NCBI GenBank assembly: GCA_026393655.1
Contig: JAPKZT010000174.1
Coordinates: forward strand, 1-10,364
Length of the DNA: 10,364 bases
Origin: Actinomycetota bacterium
Lineage (GTDB): Bacteria > Actinomycetota > Acidimicrobiia > Acidimicrobiales > Ilumatobacteraceae
Direction of reading: 5' to 3'
Under the pieces are notes generated by a model. The model was not told the origin of the DNA and made no database searches. It saw nothing but the letters and a program-made list of their open reading frames with translations. A program made the position numbers and the translations under genes. How positions within the stretch are numbered: position 1 is the first letter of the stretch; each line of letters opens with the position of its first letter. Shown here in pieces: positions 1-7,402 of this stretch.

Positions 1-1635
1 CATCGCCAATGGCACACGAACACCCCACAACACTTGTCGTTGCGTTGCACCAAATGTTGTTGCTGCCTCAAGTGATTCATAATTAACTTGGCGGATTCCA
101 AGACTGGTTAACCGAATACCTGGCGGAATTGCGTAAACAACCGCTGCGACGATGCCAGGAACAGGGCCGACAGAAAAAATCATCACAAACGGAATTGCAT
201 AAACAAGAGACGGAATAGTTTGCATTGCATCGAGAACCGGCGAAATTATTGCTTCGGCGCGTGGTCTTCGTCCGATCCAAATACCCAGTGGCAAAGCAAT
301 TAAAATTGAGATGATCACAGCAACAACGGTTTGAGCAAGCGTGTCAACCGAATCTGGCCATCTACCTGTCAACCCAATAAATGTGACGCCACCGGCAGTC
401 AACAACGACAACTTCCAGCCGGCAACGTAATAAGAAAACGCACTAGCGACAACAACAATTGCTTGCCAAGTAATCGTCTCATTGAACAGAGTTTGTGCTC
501 GCACAAGAATCTCACGCACAACAAAATCATTGAACGGTCGAGTTACGACGTCAAACGTCGTGCGAAACCATTTGAAACCAGTATCAATCGGGTCGGCGAA
601 CGAAGTGCCCCACGAGAACGGAAACTCAATCCAACCAAAAACTCGACCGATAACTGCTGCTACGGCAAGACAAATTAACGCTATATATAAGGTATTGCGT
701 TTGATGCGGATTCTTTGCACGCCAGGTGTTGCAACCAGCGACATGCTGACGCGATCGAGCACGAGTGCAACTGCCACAACTGCCAAACTTACAATCAGCC
801 CGCGACCGGCTTCGAGACGACGCACCGACTGATTAATCTCTTGGCCTAGACCACCTGCGCCGACAAGCGTTGCGATCACGACGATGCCGAGCGCCATCAT
901 CACGGTTTGATTAATGCCCGTAATAATTGATGGCACCGCCAATGGCAACTGTACTTTTGCAAGCACTTGTCGCTTGGTTGCACCGAACATTTGCGCTGCT
1001 TCGATCGCAGATTTTGGCACTTGCTGAACTCCGAGCGCAGTTAGTCGAATCATCGGTGGCAATGCGTAAATAACGGTGGCAATTGCTGCAGGTGCTGGGC
1101 CGATGCCAAAAAATAAAACTATTGGGATTAGATAAACGGTTGCTGGCACAGTTTGCATGCCGTCAAGAATCGGTCGCAAAATCGTATCCGAACGTTTATT
1201 CAGCGCAGTTAGTACTCCGAGTGGTACGCCGATCACGACACATATCAATACCGAAACAGCCATTAACGAAATAGTGATAATGCTTTCAGACCAAACACCA
1301 ACAATGCCTGGGTAGATAACTGCGAACGCAGTGAAGGTTGCCAATCCCCATCTTCGTGTGCGAGCGATAACGACAAACACAACAATCGCCGGAATAAACC
1401 AAGGCAACCACGTAAAAAACGATTCAACACTATTGAGACCAAACTCAACGACCGAAATCAGCGGATTGAAGAAAAACTTAAACGACCAATTGCTACTGCG
1501 ATTTTTGCGAACCCATGACTGCACCCCAGTAATTGGTTCAGCAAGACCAATGTTTAGCGATTCTGGAAACCCACGAGTGCCAAATGTTTGAGCCGCAATT
1601 ATTAAAACAAGTAAGCCGCCGATTCGGCTTTTCAT
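1..1635 (-). CDS. Fused tandem-domain ABC permease, glycine betaine/proline (ProW) type, 3' end cut by the window edge
   Basis: This is the inner-membrane channel of a quaternary-amine importer. I read the frame by hand from the ATG at 1635 down to base 1: 545 codons with no stop, so the C-terminus lies outside the window. Hydrophobic segments occur at about residues 4-16, 78-92 and 104-115. A first permease domain follows (about 117-300), with an EAA loop around E212 in IEAAQMFGATKRQ. A linker with further hydrophobic stretches (about 315-330, 392-422) leads to a second permease domain from about 430, with an EAA loop around E523 in LEAATTFGATQRQ. Residues 138-233 and 449-544 align without gaps, 50 of 96 identical by hand count. 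ProW itself has one such domain, so one chain supplies both halves of the channel. The start overlaps the ATPase stop as ATGA, implying translational coupling. The family call is firm; the substrate is inferred. Confidence 0.9.
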   Translation of the reverse strand, partial: MKSRIGGLLVLIIAAQTFGTRGFPESLNIGLAEPITGVQSWVRKNRSSNWSFKFFFNPLISVVEFGLNSVESFFTWLPWFIPAIVVFVVIARTRRWGLATFTAFAVIYPGIVGVWSESIITISLMAVSVLICVVIGVPLGVLTALNKRSDTILRPILDGMQTVPATVYLIPIVLFFGIGPAPAAIATVIYALPPMIRLTALGVQQVPKSAIEAAQMFGATKRQVLAKVQLPLAVPSIITGINQTVMMALGIVVIATLVGAGGLGQEINQSVRRLEAGRGLIVSLAVVAVALVLDRVSMSLVATPGVQRIRIKRNTLYIALICLAVAAVIGRVFGWIEFPFSWGTSFADPIDTGFKWFRTTFDVVTRPFNDFVVREILVRAQTLFNETITWQAIVVVASAFSYYVAGWKLSLLTAGGVTFIGLTGRWPDSVDTLAQTVVAVIISILIALPLGIWIGRRPRAEAIISPVLDAMQTIPSLVYAIPFVMIFSVGPVPGIVAAVVYAIPPGIRLTSLGIRQVNYESLEAATTFGATQRQVLWGVRVPLAM

Positions 1636-2666
1636 TTTTGCTCAGCCTGCAAAATCTTGGCAACACTTTGACGATTGACGATGCCGATTGCCTTGTTGCT
1701 CGCATCTGTAACTGTGATCGCTTCATCGCCTTCAAGCAACATCGGAATAATCGTCTCGATTTTCGCAGTCGACAGCACGGTGCGACTATTTGATGCTGCT
1801 GTGCCGGCAACAGTTACTGTTTTGACGCTCAGCACTTTGGCGCGTGGCACATCATTGACAAATTCACGAACATACGGTGTGGCTGGCGACGAAACTATTT
1901 CTTCTGGGGTGCCAACTTGGTCGAATGACCCATCTTTCATAATCGCAATTCGATCGCCTAGTCGCAGTGCTTCGGCAAAGTCATGAGTAATAAACACAAC
2001 CGTGCGTTGCATTGTTTTTTGCAATCTAATTAGTTCGTCTTGCATTTCTTTGCGAATTAATGGATCAAGCGCAGAAAATGGTTCATCAAATAACAAAATC
2101 TGCGGGTCAACGGCGAGCGCGCGGGCAAGACCAACACGCTGTTGCATACCACCAGAAAGTTGTTGTGGATAGTGATTAGCCCACCCGTCAAGACCCACAG
2201 TCTTTAAAATCTCTGTTGCTTTTGCAATGCGTGTTTGCTTGTCAATTTTCTGCACTTCAAGTCCGTAGGCGATGTTTTCAATTACTTTGCGATGCGGAAA
2301 CAAACCGAAATGTTGAAATACCATCGACATTCGACCACGTCGAACTTGACGCAATTGCTCTTCGTCCATCGCTAATAAATTGTCGCCATCGAGAAACACC
2401 TCACCTTGAGTTGGTTCAATGAGTCGCGATAAGCACCTAATCAAAGTTGATTTGCCGGAACCTGATAATCCCATAACTACAAAGGTTTCACCACGTGCAA
2501 CGCTGAACGAAACATCGCGCACTGCGACTGTTTGCGCAGTCTGCTGCAAAATCTCATTTCGGCTAACACCAGTTTTAGCTAGCTCGATAGCGCGACTGCC
2601 GTCGCCTGGGCCAAAAACTTTCCAAATATGACGCAGATCTAACGCTGGTAAATCCCCCGAGTCCAT
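1632..2666 (-). CDS. ABC transporter ATP-binding protein, glycine betaine/proline (ProV/OpuAA) type with one short CBS-like tail
   Basis: A 344-residue ATPase that powers import by the permease downstream. Visible motifs are Walker A GLSGSGKS (66-73), Q-loop Q118, signature LSGGMQQ (170-176), Walker B ILLFDEP (190-196), D-loop SALD (198-201) and H-loop H228. The N-terminal KVFGP and the insertion before Walker A (about 25-48) are typical of the ProV branch. After about residue 285 the tail resembles a single CBS motif (about 296-342, including AIGIVNRQSVAKIL). ProV and OpuAA are usually about 400 residues with two CBS modules that sense ionic strength, so this copy is short. The gene has no Shine-Dalgarno sequence and probably begins as a leaderless transcript (TAATCT seven bases upstream). 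It overlaps the permease gene by four bases and is divergent from the binding-protein gene. Confidence 0.93.
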   Translation of the reverse strand: MDSGDLPALDLRHIWKVFGPGDGSRAIELAKTGVSRNEILQQTAQTVAVRDVSFSVARGETFVVMGLSGSGKSTLIRCLSRLIEPTQGEVFLDGDNLLAMDEEQLRQVRRGRMSMVFQHFGLFPHRKVIENIAYGLEVQKIDKQTRIAKATEILKTVGLDGWANHYPQQLSGGMQQRVGLARALAVDPQILLFDEPFSALDPLIRKEMQDELIRLQKTMQRTVVFITHDFAEALRLGDRIAIMKDGSFDQVGTPEEIVSSPATPYVREFVNDVPRAKVLSVKTVTVAGTAASNSRTVLSTAKIETIIPMLLEGDEAITVTDASNKAIGIVNRQSVAKILQAEQK

Positions 2667-2673
2667 TCACGAA

Positions 2674-2679
2674 AGATTA
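2674..2679 (-). promoter_or_regulatory. Putative -10 element (TAATCT) for the ATPase-permease operon
   Basis: On the minus strand TAATCT ends seven bases before the ATG at 2666, so transcription would begin at or next to the start codon. No Shine-Dalgarno sequence is visible. The same arrangement recurs at four other genes here. A -35 box is not clear. Confidence 0.45.
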
Positions 2680-2750
2680 GTGCGACCTATCGGTTGCAGA
2701 CCAAAATTGCTAAGGTAAAGCGAAGCCTCATTCGGGGCACAATCCAAATT

Positions 2751-2756
2751 AAGGGG
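2751..2756 (+). promoter_or_regulatory. Ribosome binding site of the binding-protein gene
   Basis: AAGGGG lies six bases before the ATG at 2763. It decides the start, because the longer frame beginning with TTG at 2694 has no such site and would place charged residues ahead of the lipoprotein signal peptide. Confidence 0.7.
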
Positions 2757-2762
2757 ATAAAT

Positions 2763-3770
2763 ATGGGATTACGGAACAAAAAATTTACCGTCGGTTTGTT
2801 TGCCGTCGGAGCATTGTTGTTTGCCGCATGTGGTGGCAGCGATAGTGCAACCGAGGCTGTCAGCGAAGATACGACGGCAGCGGCGGCAGAGGCAACAACA
2901 GGACCAGCATGTGCGGGTACTGAGACGATCAAAATCGCACGCAACAACTGGACTGCCTCGGCGATTGAAGTTGAGATTGTTAAGCAGTTGATTGAAAAGA
3001 ACCTCTGCAACCCGGTTGAAATTGTTGACATTGACGAGAACGCAATGATTCCTGGCATGTCAAGTGGTGAGATTGACGCCAACGTTGAAGTTTGGCCGTC
3101 GGGTTTCACTGCTGAAGAGCAAGCATTCGTTGATGACGGTTCGGTTGTGAATATGGGATTACTCGGAGCAGTTGGCAAAATTGGTTGGTTCGTTACACCA
3201 AATGCACTTGAGCAGTTTCCACAACTTGCAACTTGGGAAGGTCTTAAAGACCCAGCAGTCACCAAAGCATTTGCAACTGCAGCAACTGGTTCAAAAGGTC
3301 GCATGTTGGCGATGGATCCATCGTTTTCTGGCTATGAAGAGCAGATCGTCAAGAACTTGAAGCTTGATTTCAAAGTTCAGTACTCAGGTTCTGAAGCCGC
3401 AACTCAAGCAGAAATAGTTGCATTAACTGAAGCAAAAAAGCCAGTGATCATGTACTACTGGATGCCATCTGCTGCGGTTGGTAAATACGGACTGATCAAC
3501 ATTGTGTTGCCAAAAGCAACAGTTGATTGTGCAACAATGGCAGACAAGTGCGACGGCGATTATCCAGAAGATGTGCTGTTCAAAGTTGCATCTGCAAAAC
3601 TTGAAGCAAAAGATGCCAACGTCTTTAAGTTCTTCAAGAACTACCAGATGTCGACTGCTGATCAGTTGGCAACATTGCCAGCCGTTGAAATCGACAGTCG
3701 CCCTGCAGCAGAAGTTGCCGCAGAGTGGATTGCCGCAAACGAAGCAGTTTGGTCGGCCTGGTTTAAGTAA
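2763..3770 (+). CDS. Glycine betaine/choline-type ABC substrate-binding lipoprotein (ProX/OpuAC family)
   Basis: A 335-residue extracytoplasmic receptor that delivers substrate to the divergent permease-ATPase pair. The N-terminus is a lipoprotein signal peptide: MGLRNKK, a hydrophobic core, and the lipobox LFAAC with C23 as the lipidated cysteine. A flexible Ala/Thr/Glu-rich linker runs to about residue 50. The OpuAC fold follows, starting with IKIARNNW. It includes the DIDENAMIPGM and VEVWPSGF segments typical of betaine receptors. W63, W111, W142 and W233 are candidates for the aromatic cage that binds a quaternary ammonium head group; which of them do so cannot be told from sequence alone. 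C256 and C263 could form a disulfide. The gene ends before a strong terminator, so it is probably a monocistronic unit expressed more highly than the rest of the transporter. Start chosen from the Shine-Dalgarno sequence and signal peptide. Confidence 0.93.
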   Translation: MGLRNKKFTVGLFAVGALLFAACGGSDSATEAVSEDTTAAAAEATTGPACAGTETIKIARNNWTASAIEVEIVKQLIEKNLCNPVEIVDIDENAMIPGMSSGEIDANVEVWPSGFTAEEQAFVDDGSVVNMGLLGAVGKIGWFVTPNALEQFPQLATWEGLKDPAVTKAFATAATGSKGRMLAMDPSFSGYEEQIVKNLKLDFKVQYSGSEAATQAEIVALTEAKKPVIMYYWMPSAAVGKYGLINIVLPKATVDCATMADKCDGDYPEDVLFKVASAKLEAKDANVFKFFKNYQMSTADQLATLPAVEIDSRPAAEVAAEWIAANEAVWSAWFK

Positions 3771-3831
3771 GCACAGTAAAAGTAAGCCGCTTTAAATAAA
3801 CTAATTTCAGTAATTCATAATTTTGAGATTG

Positions 3832-3861
3832 AAATGGCGGGCCTTCGGGCCCGCCATTTTT
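3832..3861 (+). terminator. Rho-independent terminator after the binding-protein gene
   Basis: A perfect 12-bp GC-rich stem (3832-3843 pairing with 3848-3859) closes a TTCG tetraloop and runs into a stretch of five T (3857-3861). It sits about 60 bp after the binding-protein stop. It isolates that gene from the dehydrogenase downstream. The stem is symmetric, but only the plus strand has the T run. Confidence 0.93.
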
Positions 3862-3892
3862 GTTTAAGCCACAAGATGAAGGTGCCATAGAT

Positions 3893-5086
3893 ATGAACGC
3901 ATTGCCTATTAGTTACGACCCGTCAATGCTCGGCGCCCATGACTGGGGCTTTCCGGTTCCGATTGCATACGGGCCCGGTCGATTAGCAGAAATCGGGCAG
4001 CGATGCTTTGCGCTCGGCATAAAAAATCCGCTAATCGTCACTGACCGCGGTAGTCGCAATCTTGAGTTTATTTCTCGCCTACAAACATTTCTCGGCGAGG
4101 CAGGTTTGCGGTCGGCGCTATTTTTTGAGATTTCACCGAACCCGATTGACACTGAGATTAGTTTCGGACGTGCGGCGTTTCGCGATGGCAATCACGATGC
4201 GATCATTGCAATCGGTGGCGGCAGTGCAATGGATGGTGGCAAGGCAATCTGTTTGACCGCCAATAATTCGATTGACCTTTGGGATTTTGAATTCGAACAA
4301 CCTGCACCGAAAATTGCGAATGAAAATATGTTTCCGAAACTAATAACTATCCCGACAACTGCGGGCACAGGTGCTGAAACCGAAAGTACCGGCATGGTTA
4401 CTGATTCGGCAAAAGCAATGAAGTTCTGTGTCTGGCACCCAAACCTTAAGCCGTCGCTCGCGCTTCTAGACCCTGAACTGACTGTCGGTTTGCCGGTAAA
4501 TCTCACAGCATGGACAGGTGCCGATGCTTTGGTTCACGCGATCGAGGCATTTCTAGTGCCCGGTTTTAATCCGCTTTGTGATGCGCTGGCACTCGAAGCA
4601 TTGAGTCTGATTTCAACATGGCTACCGAGTGTCGTCGCCGAACCTCAGAACATCACCGCACGCGGCGGCATGCATGTCGGGTCTTGTCTGGCCGGAATAT
4701 CTTTTCTGAAAGGTCTCGGCCTAGTTCATGCGATCTCGCACATGATCGGTGCTGAGTTCAACACACATCACGGTTTGACGAATGCAATTATTTTGCCGGT
4801 CGTATTGCGTTTTAATTTGCCCGGAATGGACGACAAAGTGCGGCGCATGGCCGAGGCGATGAAACTGCCCGATCATTCAATTGATGGATTCATCTTTGCA
4901 ATTGAAGCGATGCTCGATGAAATAAAAATTCCAAAATCGTTGGGCGAAATTGGCGTGCCACTCGATTGTGCAGAGCGGATAGCCACTAAGGCGCTGAAAG
5001 ATTCTGCAGCACGAACGAATCCGCGTTCAGCCACATTGGCCGAGGTTCAGGTGCTGACCCAAACTGCAATTGTTAATGCACGGTGA
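3893..5086 (+). CDS. Iron-containing (type III) alcohol dehydrogenase
   Basis: A 397-residue NAD(P)-dependent dehydrogenase that oxidises a primary alcohol or reduces an aldehyde in the cytoplasm. The N-terminal nucleotide-binding domain carries GGGSAMDGGK (108-117). The C-terminal helical domain supplies the metal site, by analogy with FucO: D211 and H215 in GADALVHAIEA, then H279 and H293 in LVHAISH and NTHHGLTNA. All four ligands are present and length is normal for the family. The ATG at 3893 is preferred, with a GAAGGTG possible Shine-Dalgarno sequence eight bases upstream. The longer frame from a TTG at 3860 would start inside the terminator hairpin. The neighbour is a betaine-class importer. 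B. subtilis GbsB, a type III enzyme oxidising choline, and DddB of DMSP users are precedents for such a pairing, but no aldehyde dehydrogenase is in view and the substrate is unproven. Confidence 0.9.
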   Translation: MNALPISYDPSMLGAHDWGFPVPIAYGPGRLAEIGQRCFALGIKNPLIVTDRGSRNLEFISRLQTFLGEAGLRSALFFEISPNPIDTEISFGRAAFRDGNHDAIIAIGGGSAMDGGKAICLTANNSIDLWDFEFEQPAPKIANENMFPKLITIPTTAGTGAETESTGMVTDSAKAMKFCVWHPNLKPSLALLDPELTVGLPVNLTAWTGADALVHAIEAFLVPGFNPLCDALALEALSLISTWLPSVVAEPQNITARGGMHVGSCLAGISFLKGLGLVHAISHMIGAEFNTHHGLTNAIILPVVLRFNLPGMDDKVRRMAEAMKLPDHSIDGFIFAIEAMLDEIKIPKSLGEIGVPLDCAERIATKALKDSAARTNPRSATLAEVQVLTQTAIVNAR

Positions 5087-5130
5087 ACAAAAAGCAACGC
5101 CTAGGCCGCACAGGTTTATCTCATCGGTCG

Positions 5131-5159
5131 TTGCAAAGTGATTTAGCATTAATTAGGCT
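5131..5159 (+). promoter_or_regulatory. Promoter of the YHYH protein gene, probably leaderless
   Basis: TTGCAA (5131-5136) and TAGGCT (5154-5159) are separated by 17 bases, and the -10 hexamer ends six bases before the ATG at 5166. No Shine-Dalgarno sequence can fit. A short inverted repeat, TTAGC (5143-5147) and GCTAA (5157-5161), overlaps the -10 and could be an operator, but it may be chance. Confidence 0.55.
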
Positions 5160-5165
5160 AATCCG

Positions 5166-6350
5166 ATGTTCAAAACCTTTAAAATAATCGCAGTAGTTGT
5201 TGCCAGCGTTTTAGCAATTGTCGTCCCATCTCAGCAAGTATCAGCAGCAAGTGTCGGCGGGTCGTGTTCACGAGCAGGGATCTTGGGAGGCTCCGCGTCT
5301 AATCCTCTTATCTGCACCAAAGTTGGCAAAAAGCTTAAGTGGCAAAAAGCGCCTGCTTTGCCTACTCAAACTTCACCAGTAGTTACAACTGCAACAACTG
5401 TCGCAACTGCAACAACAGTGGCAACCGTTGCAACTACGACAACGGTTGCGACAGCAACTTCAAGCACAAGCGGGATCGTCACCAAGAACGAATGTCCTAC
5501 CGCAAGATTCCCTAACCTGTCTGGTTCTGTTGGCGCTGGCTCAGGTTACGCGAAACCTACGATCTCGGTTTCTTGTACAGACTCGGTCGTAACTGTTTCA
5601 TCAAACAACATGATCGGTTACCCGTTTGTCGCCGTAACACCAAATGCACTTCGCCCGCAAAACTTTGTGTGGCGAATTGCACGAAACCCGGCTGTTGCCG
5701 CATCGCCAACTCTGATTGTAAGAAACGGTATGCCAACAATGGGTACGCTCGGCTTTACAACAACTGGCCTTGCAATCTATGGGCCAACAGAAGGGCCGAT
5801 ACCTGCTGAGACACCTTATGGTGATCCAAATAGCAACGGTTTGCTCGACACTTGTGGTGGTCACACTGGCCCATCGGCTGAATATCACAACCACGTTTTG
5901 TATCAGGTCGCGGCATGCAATTTAAATAGTCTCGCGGTACTCGGATATGCAATTGACGGTTTTCCAATTTACGGACCAACTGCATGTCTTAACGTCGCGT
6001 GTACCTCAACAGGCACTGTTCGATCTGGTTACACAAAAATCGGTAACCCAGCAACAAACGTATGGAGCGCATACGCGTATACAGCAAGTTCTGACGCACT
6101 TGTACTCGACGCATGCAACGGTCGCACCCAGCCTGACGGTAGTTACGGCTATCACGCTGTGACTGCATTCCCTTACATTCTGGGATGTCTAAAGGGCTCG
6201 GCAACTGTGCAATCTGGTGCCGCTGCTGCGCCAATGCCAGCAATGACTAACGACAGCGATCAGCCACTATCTCTGAAAACTATTGTTGCTAATTCAAGAA
6301 TTTCAAACGAAGGACTCTCGGTCTACTGCGTAGTTAACTCTCTTAACTAA
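5166..6350 (+). CDS. Secreted YHYH-domain protein with Thr/Val-rich stalk
   Basis: A 394-residue exported protein. Residues 1-28 form a Sec signal peptide (MFKTFK, a Val/Ala core, then VSAA). Residues 31-60 form a small Cys-bearing segment (C34, C50, ending KLKWQK). Residues about 66-102 are a low-complexity Thr/Val/Ala stalk. The rest is a YHYH-type domain: HTGPSAEYHNH (233-243), YAIDGFPIYG (261-270) and DACNGRTQPDGSYGYH (315-330) are its landmarks. The name motif reads YHNH here, with the second tyrosine replaced by Asn. Several cysteines (C230, C251, C274, C279, C317, C341) could form disulfides outside the cell. The biochemical role of this family is not established. His clusters suggest metal binding, which is inference. 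The gene has its own leaderless-type promoter and converges with the next gene. Confidence 0.85.
   Translation: MFKTFKIIAVVVASVLAIVVPSQQVSAASVGGSCSRAGILGGSASNPLICTKVGKKLKWQKAPALPTQTSPVVTTATTVATATTVATVATTTTVATATSSTSGIVTKNECPTARFPNLSGSVGAGSGYAKPTISVSCTDSVVTVSSNNMIGYPFVAVTPNALRPQNFVWRIARNPAVAASPTLIVRNGMPTMGTLGFTTTGLAIYGPTEGPIPAETPYGDPNSNGLLDTCGGHTGPSAEYHNHVLYQVAACNLNSLAVLGYAIDGFPIYGPTACLNVACTSTGTVRSGYTKIGNPATNVWSAYAYTASSDALVLDACNGRTQPDGSYGYHAVTAFPYILGCLKGSATVQSGAAAAPMPAMTNDSDQPLSLKTIVANSRISNEGLSVYCVVNSLN
5388..5459 (+). repeat. Degenerate 18-bp tandem repeat encoding a Thr/Val/Ala stalk
   Basis: Two adjacent 18-bp units (5388-5405 and 5406-5423) match at 16 of 18 bases, and two more diverged units follow. 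They encode repeats of the TATTVA type inside the YHYH protein and are prone to length change by slippage. Confidence 0.6.
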
Positions 6351-6367
6351 CAGTAACCGGCTGCTTA

Positions 6368-7402
6368 CTATTTCTTTTTATAGCCACTTGGGCACTTCGG
6401 GCTTACGCCCGTTACTTTTTTAGTGACCTTACCTTTGACACAAGTGATAGTCGACTTTGCAGACGCTGTCGTGCCGGTTGTGATTGAAATTTCAGCAGAA
6501 GACTGTTTTATTGCAATCGTGCCGCGCTTAATTGTGTAAGTTGCGTTTACACCTTGGCCTGCAGGTGCAGTTGCAAAATAAATACGAAAAACATTTGTTG
6601 AAACTTCATAACCGGTTGGGTCGAGCCGACTTAAATCTGAACTTGAAATCTTTTGCGGTGTTGACCAAGTCAAACCGTCGTTTGAAGTTGCAACATAAAG
6701 TTTCTGGACTCGGTCACTACAACCTGGCCCGTCAGCCAAGACCATTATCCAGTCGCCAGTTTTCGCGCGGAGAATTTCTGGGTCAACACTTATCCCATTT
6801 TCTAAACGCCAACCCGCTTCTTTTGTAAACGTGACTCCGTCTGCGGAAATATAACTCGCAAGTTTTTCTGTGCAACTGCCGTCTGATGGATTCTCGACAA
6901 CATAAAGGCGGACTTTGCCATCGGGAGTAACGACAGCGTCGGGCACTCCCCATGCCTTGACGTTCTGCGAAACCGTGAGATCAGCCGATGCAGAAGTTGA
7001 AGTGCCAACAGAAGTGCAGGCAGTAGTTAGACACGCTGCAGACGACACAGATTTTGTGCCAGCATTTGGTGAAATCGCAACAAAGTACGCGCGGCGAGTG
7101 CCGTTAGGCAATGTGACTGCAGTAAAGTCGCTGACCATCATCGGTGTAGCAACGGGCACACTCGTACATACGCCGGCATCAGAGCAATCACTAATAGCCG
7201 TTCCGGCGAGGCTCGGGTACCAAAGTCGGTCGGCGTTGCCTGTGCGTTCAACGTGTGGCGAAACGCCTGTGACTCCGAGCGATACTGCATCTTCAGCGAG
7301 CGCCCACTCAACTAGTGCACTTGCACTGTGAAGTGGCGTGAATGTGACCGCGAGCATTGTTGCAACTGCAAAACCATACGCGGACTTTCGGAACTTAGAC
7401 AT
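6368..7402 (-). CDS. Secreted Asp-box (sialidase/BNR-like) protein with C-terminal Lys/Cys motif
   Basis: A 344-residue exported protein. A signal peptide covers residues 1-29 (MSKFRKS, hydrophobic core, HSASA). The body is rich in beta-type sequence and has two Asp-boxes, SADGVTF (186-192) and SNDGLTW (240-246). It also has a DPEI motif (207-210) of the kind found in beta-propeller glycosidases of the GH43/sialidase classes. I cannot identify a catalytic set, so enzyme activity is not claimed. The last residues (about 317-344, containing TITCVKGKVTKK and PKCPSGYKKK) are a compact Cys/Lys motif that looks like a module separate from the propeller. The start at 7402 is supported by AAGGAG four bases upstream. 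The 5' end and upstream region are duplicated at 8785-9004. The gene converges with the YHYH gene, 17 bases between stops. Confidence 0.8.
   Translation of the reverse strand: MSKFRKSAYGFAVATMLAVTFTPLHSASALVEWALAEDAVSLGVTGVSPHVERTGNADRLWYPSLAGTAISDCSDAGVCTSVPVATPMMVSDFTAVTLPNGTRRAYFVAISPNAGTKSVSSAACLTTACTSVGTSTSASADLTVSQNVKAWGVPDAVVTPDGKVRLYVVENPSDGSCTEKLASYISADGVTFTKEAGWRLENGISVDPEILRAKTGDWIMVLADGPGCSDRVQKLYVATSNDGLTWSTPQKISSSDLSRLDPTGYEVSTNVFRIYFATAPAGQGVNATYTIKRGTIAIKQSSAEISITTGTTASAKSTITCVKGKVTKKVTGVSPKCPSGYKKK
6398..6421 (+). terminator. Probable terminator of the YHYH gene inside the convergent gene's 3' end
   Basis: CGGGC (6398-6402), loop TTAC and GCCCG (6407-6411) form a 5-bp GC stem followed by six T (6416-6421) on the plus strand, about 50 bp after the YHYH stop. 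The same bases encode, on the other strand, the conserved C-terminal GVSPKC motif, so the match could partly reflect coding constraint. Confidence 0.4.

Noticed and set aside
331..832. Two overlapping plus-strand open frames of about 115 residues
   Set aside because: They lie opposite the long permease frame, are rich in Arg/Asn/Thr without family resemblance, and have no ribosome binding site.
2694..2762. Upstream TTG start for the binding protein
   Set aside because: It would bury the lipoprotein signal peptide behind 23 mostly polar residues, and the AAGGGG site clearly serves the ATG at 2763.
2687..3304. A 205-residue minus-strand frame
   Set aside because: It is antisense to the binding-protein gene, and its hydrophobic/Ser/Pro make-up is what the reverse of Ala-rich codons gives. 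The plus-strand frame is a clear OpuAC protein.
3860..3892. Upstream TTG start for the dehydrogenase
   Set aside because: It falls in the T run of the terminator, so its codon would be at the transcript end. The ATG at 3893 gives the usual family length.
5098..5105. Palindrome GCCTAGGC between the dehydrogenase and YHYH genes
   Set aside because: Eight bases only, no loop or T run and no repeat elsewhere in the window. Not enough for an operator or terminator.
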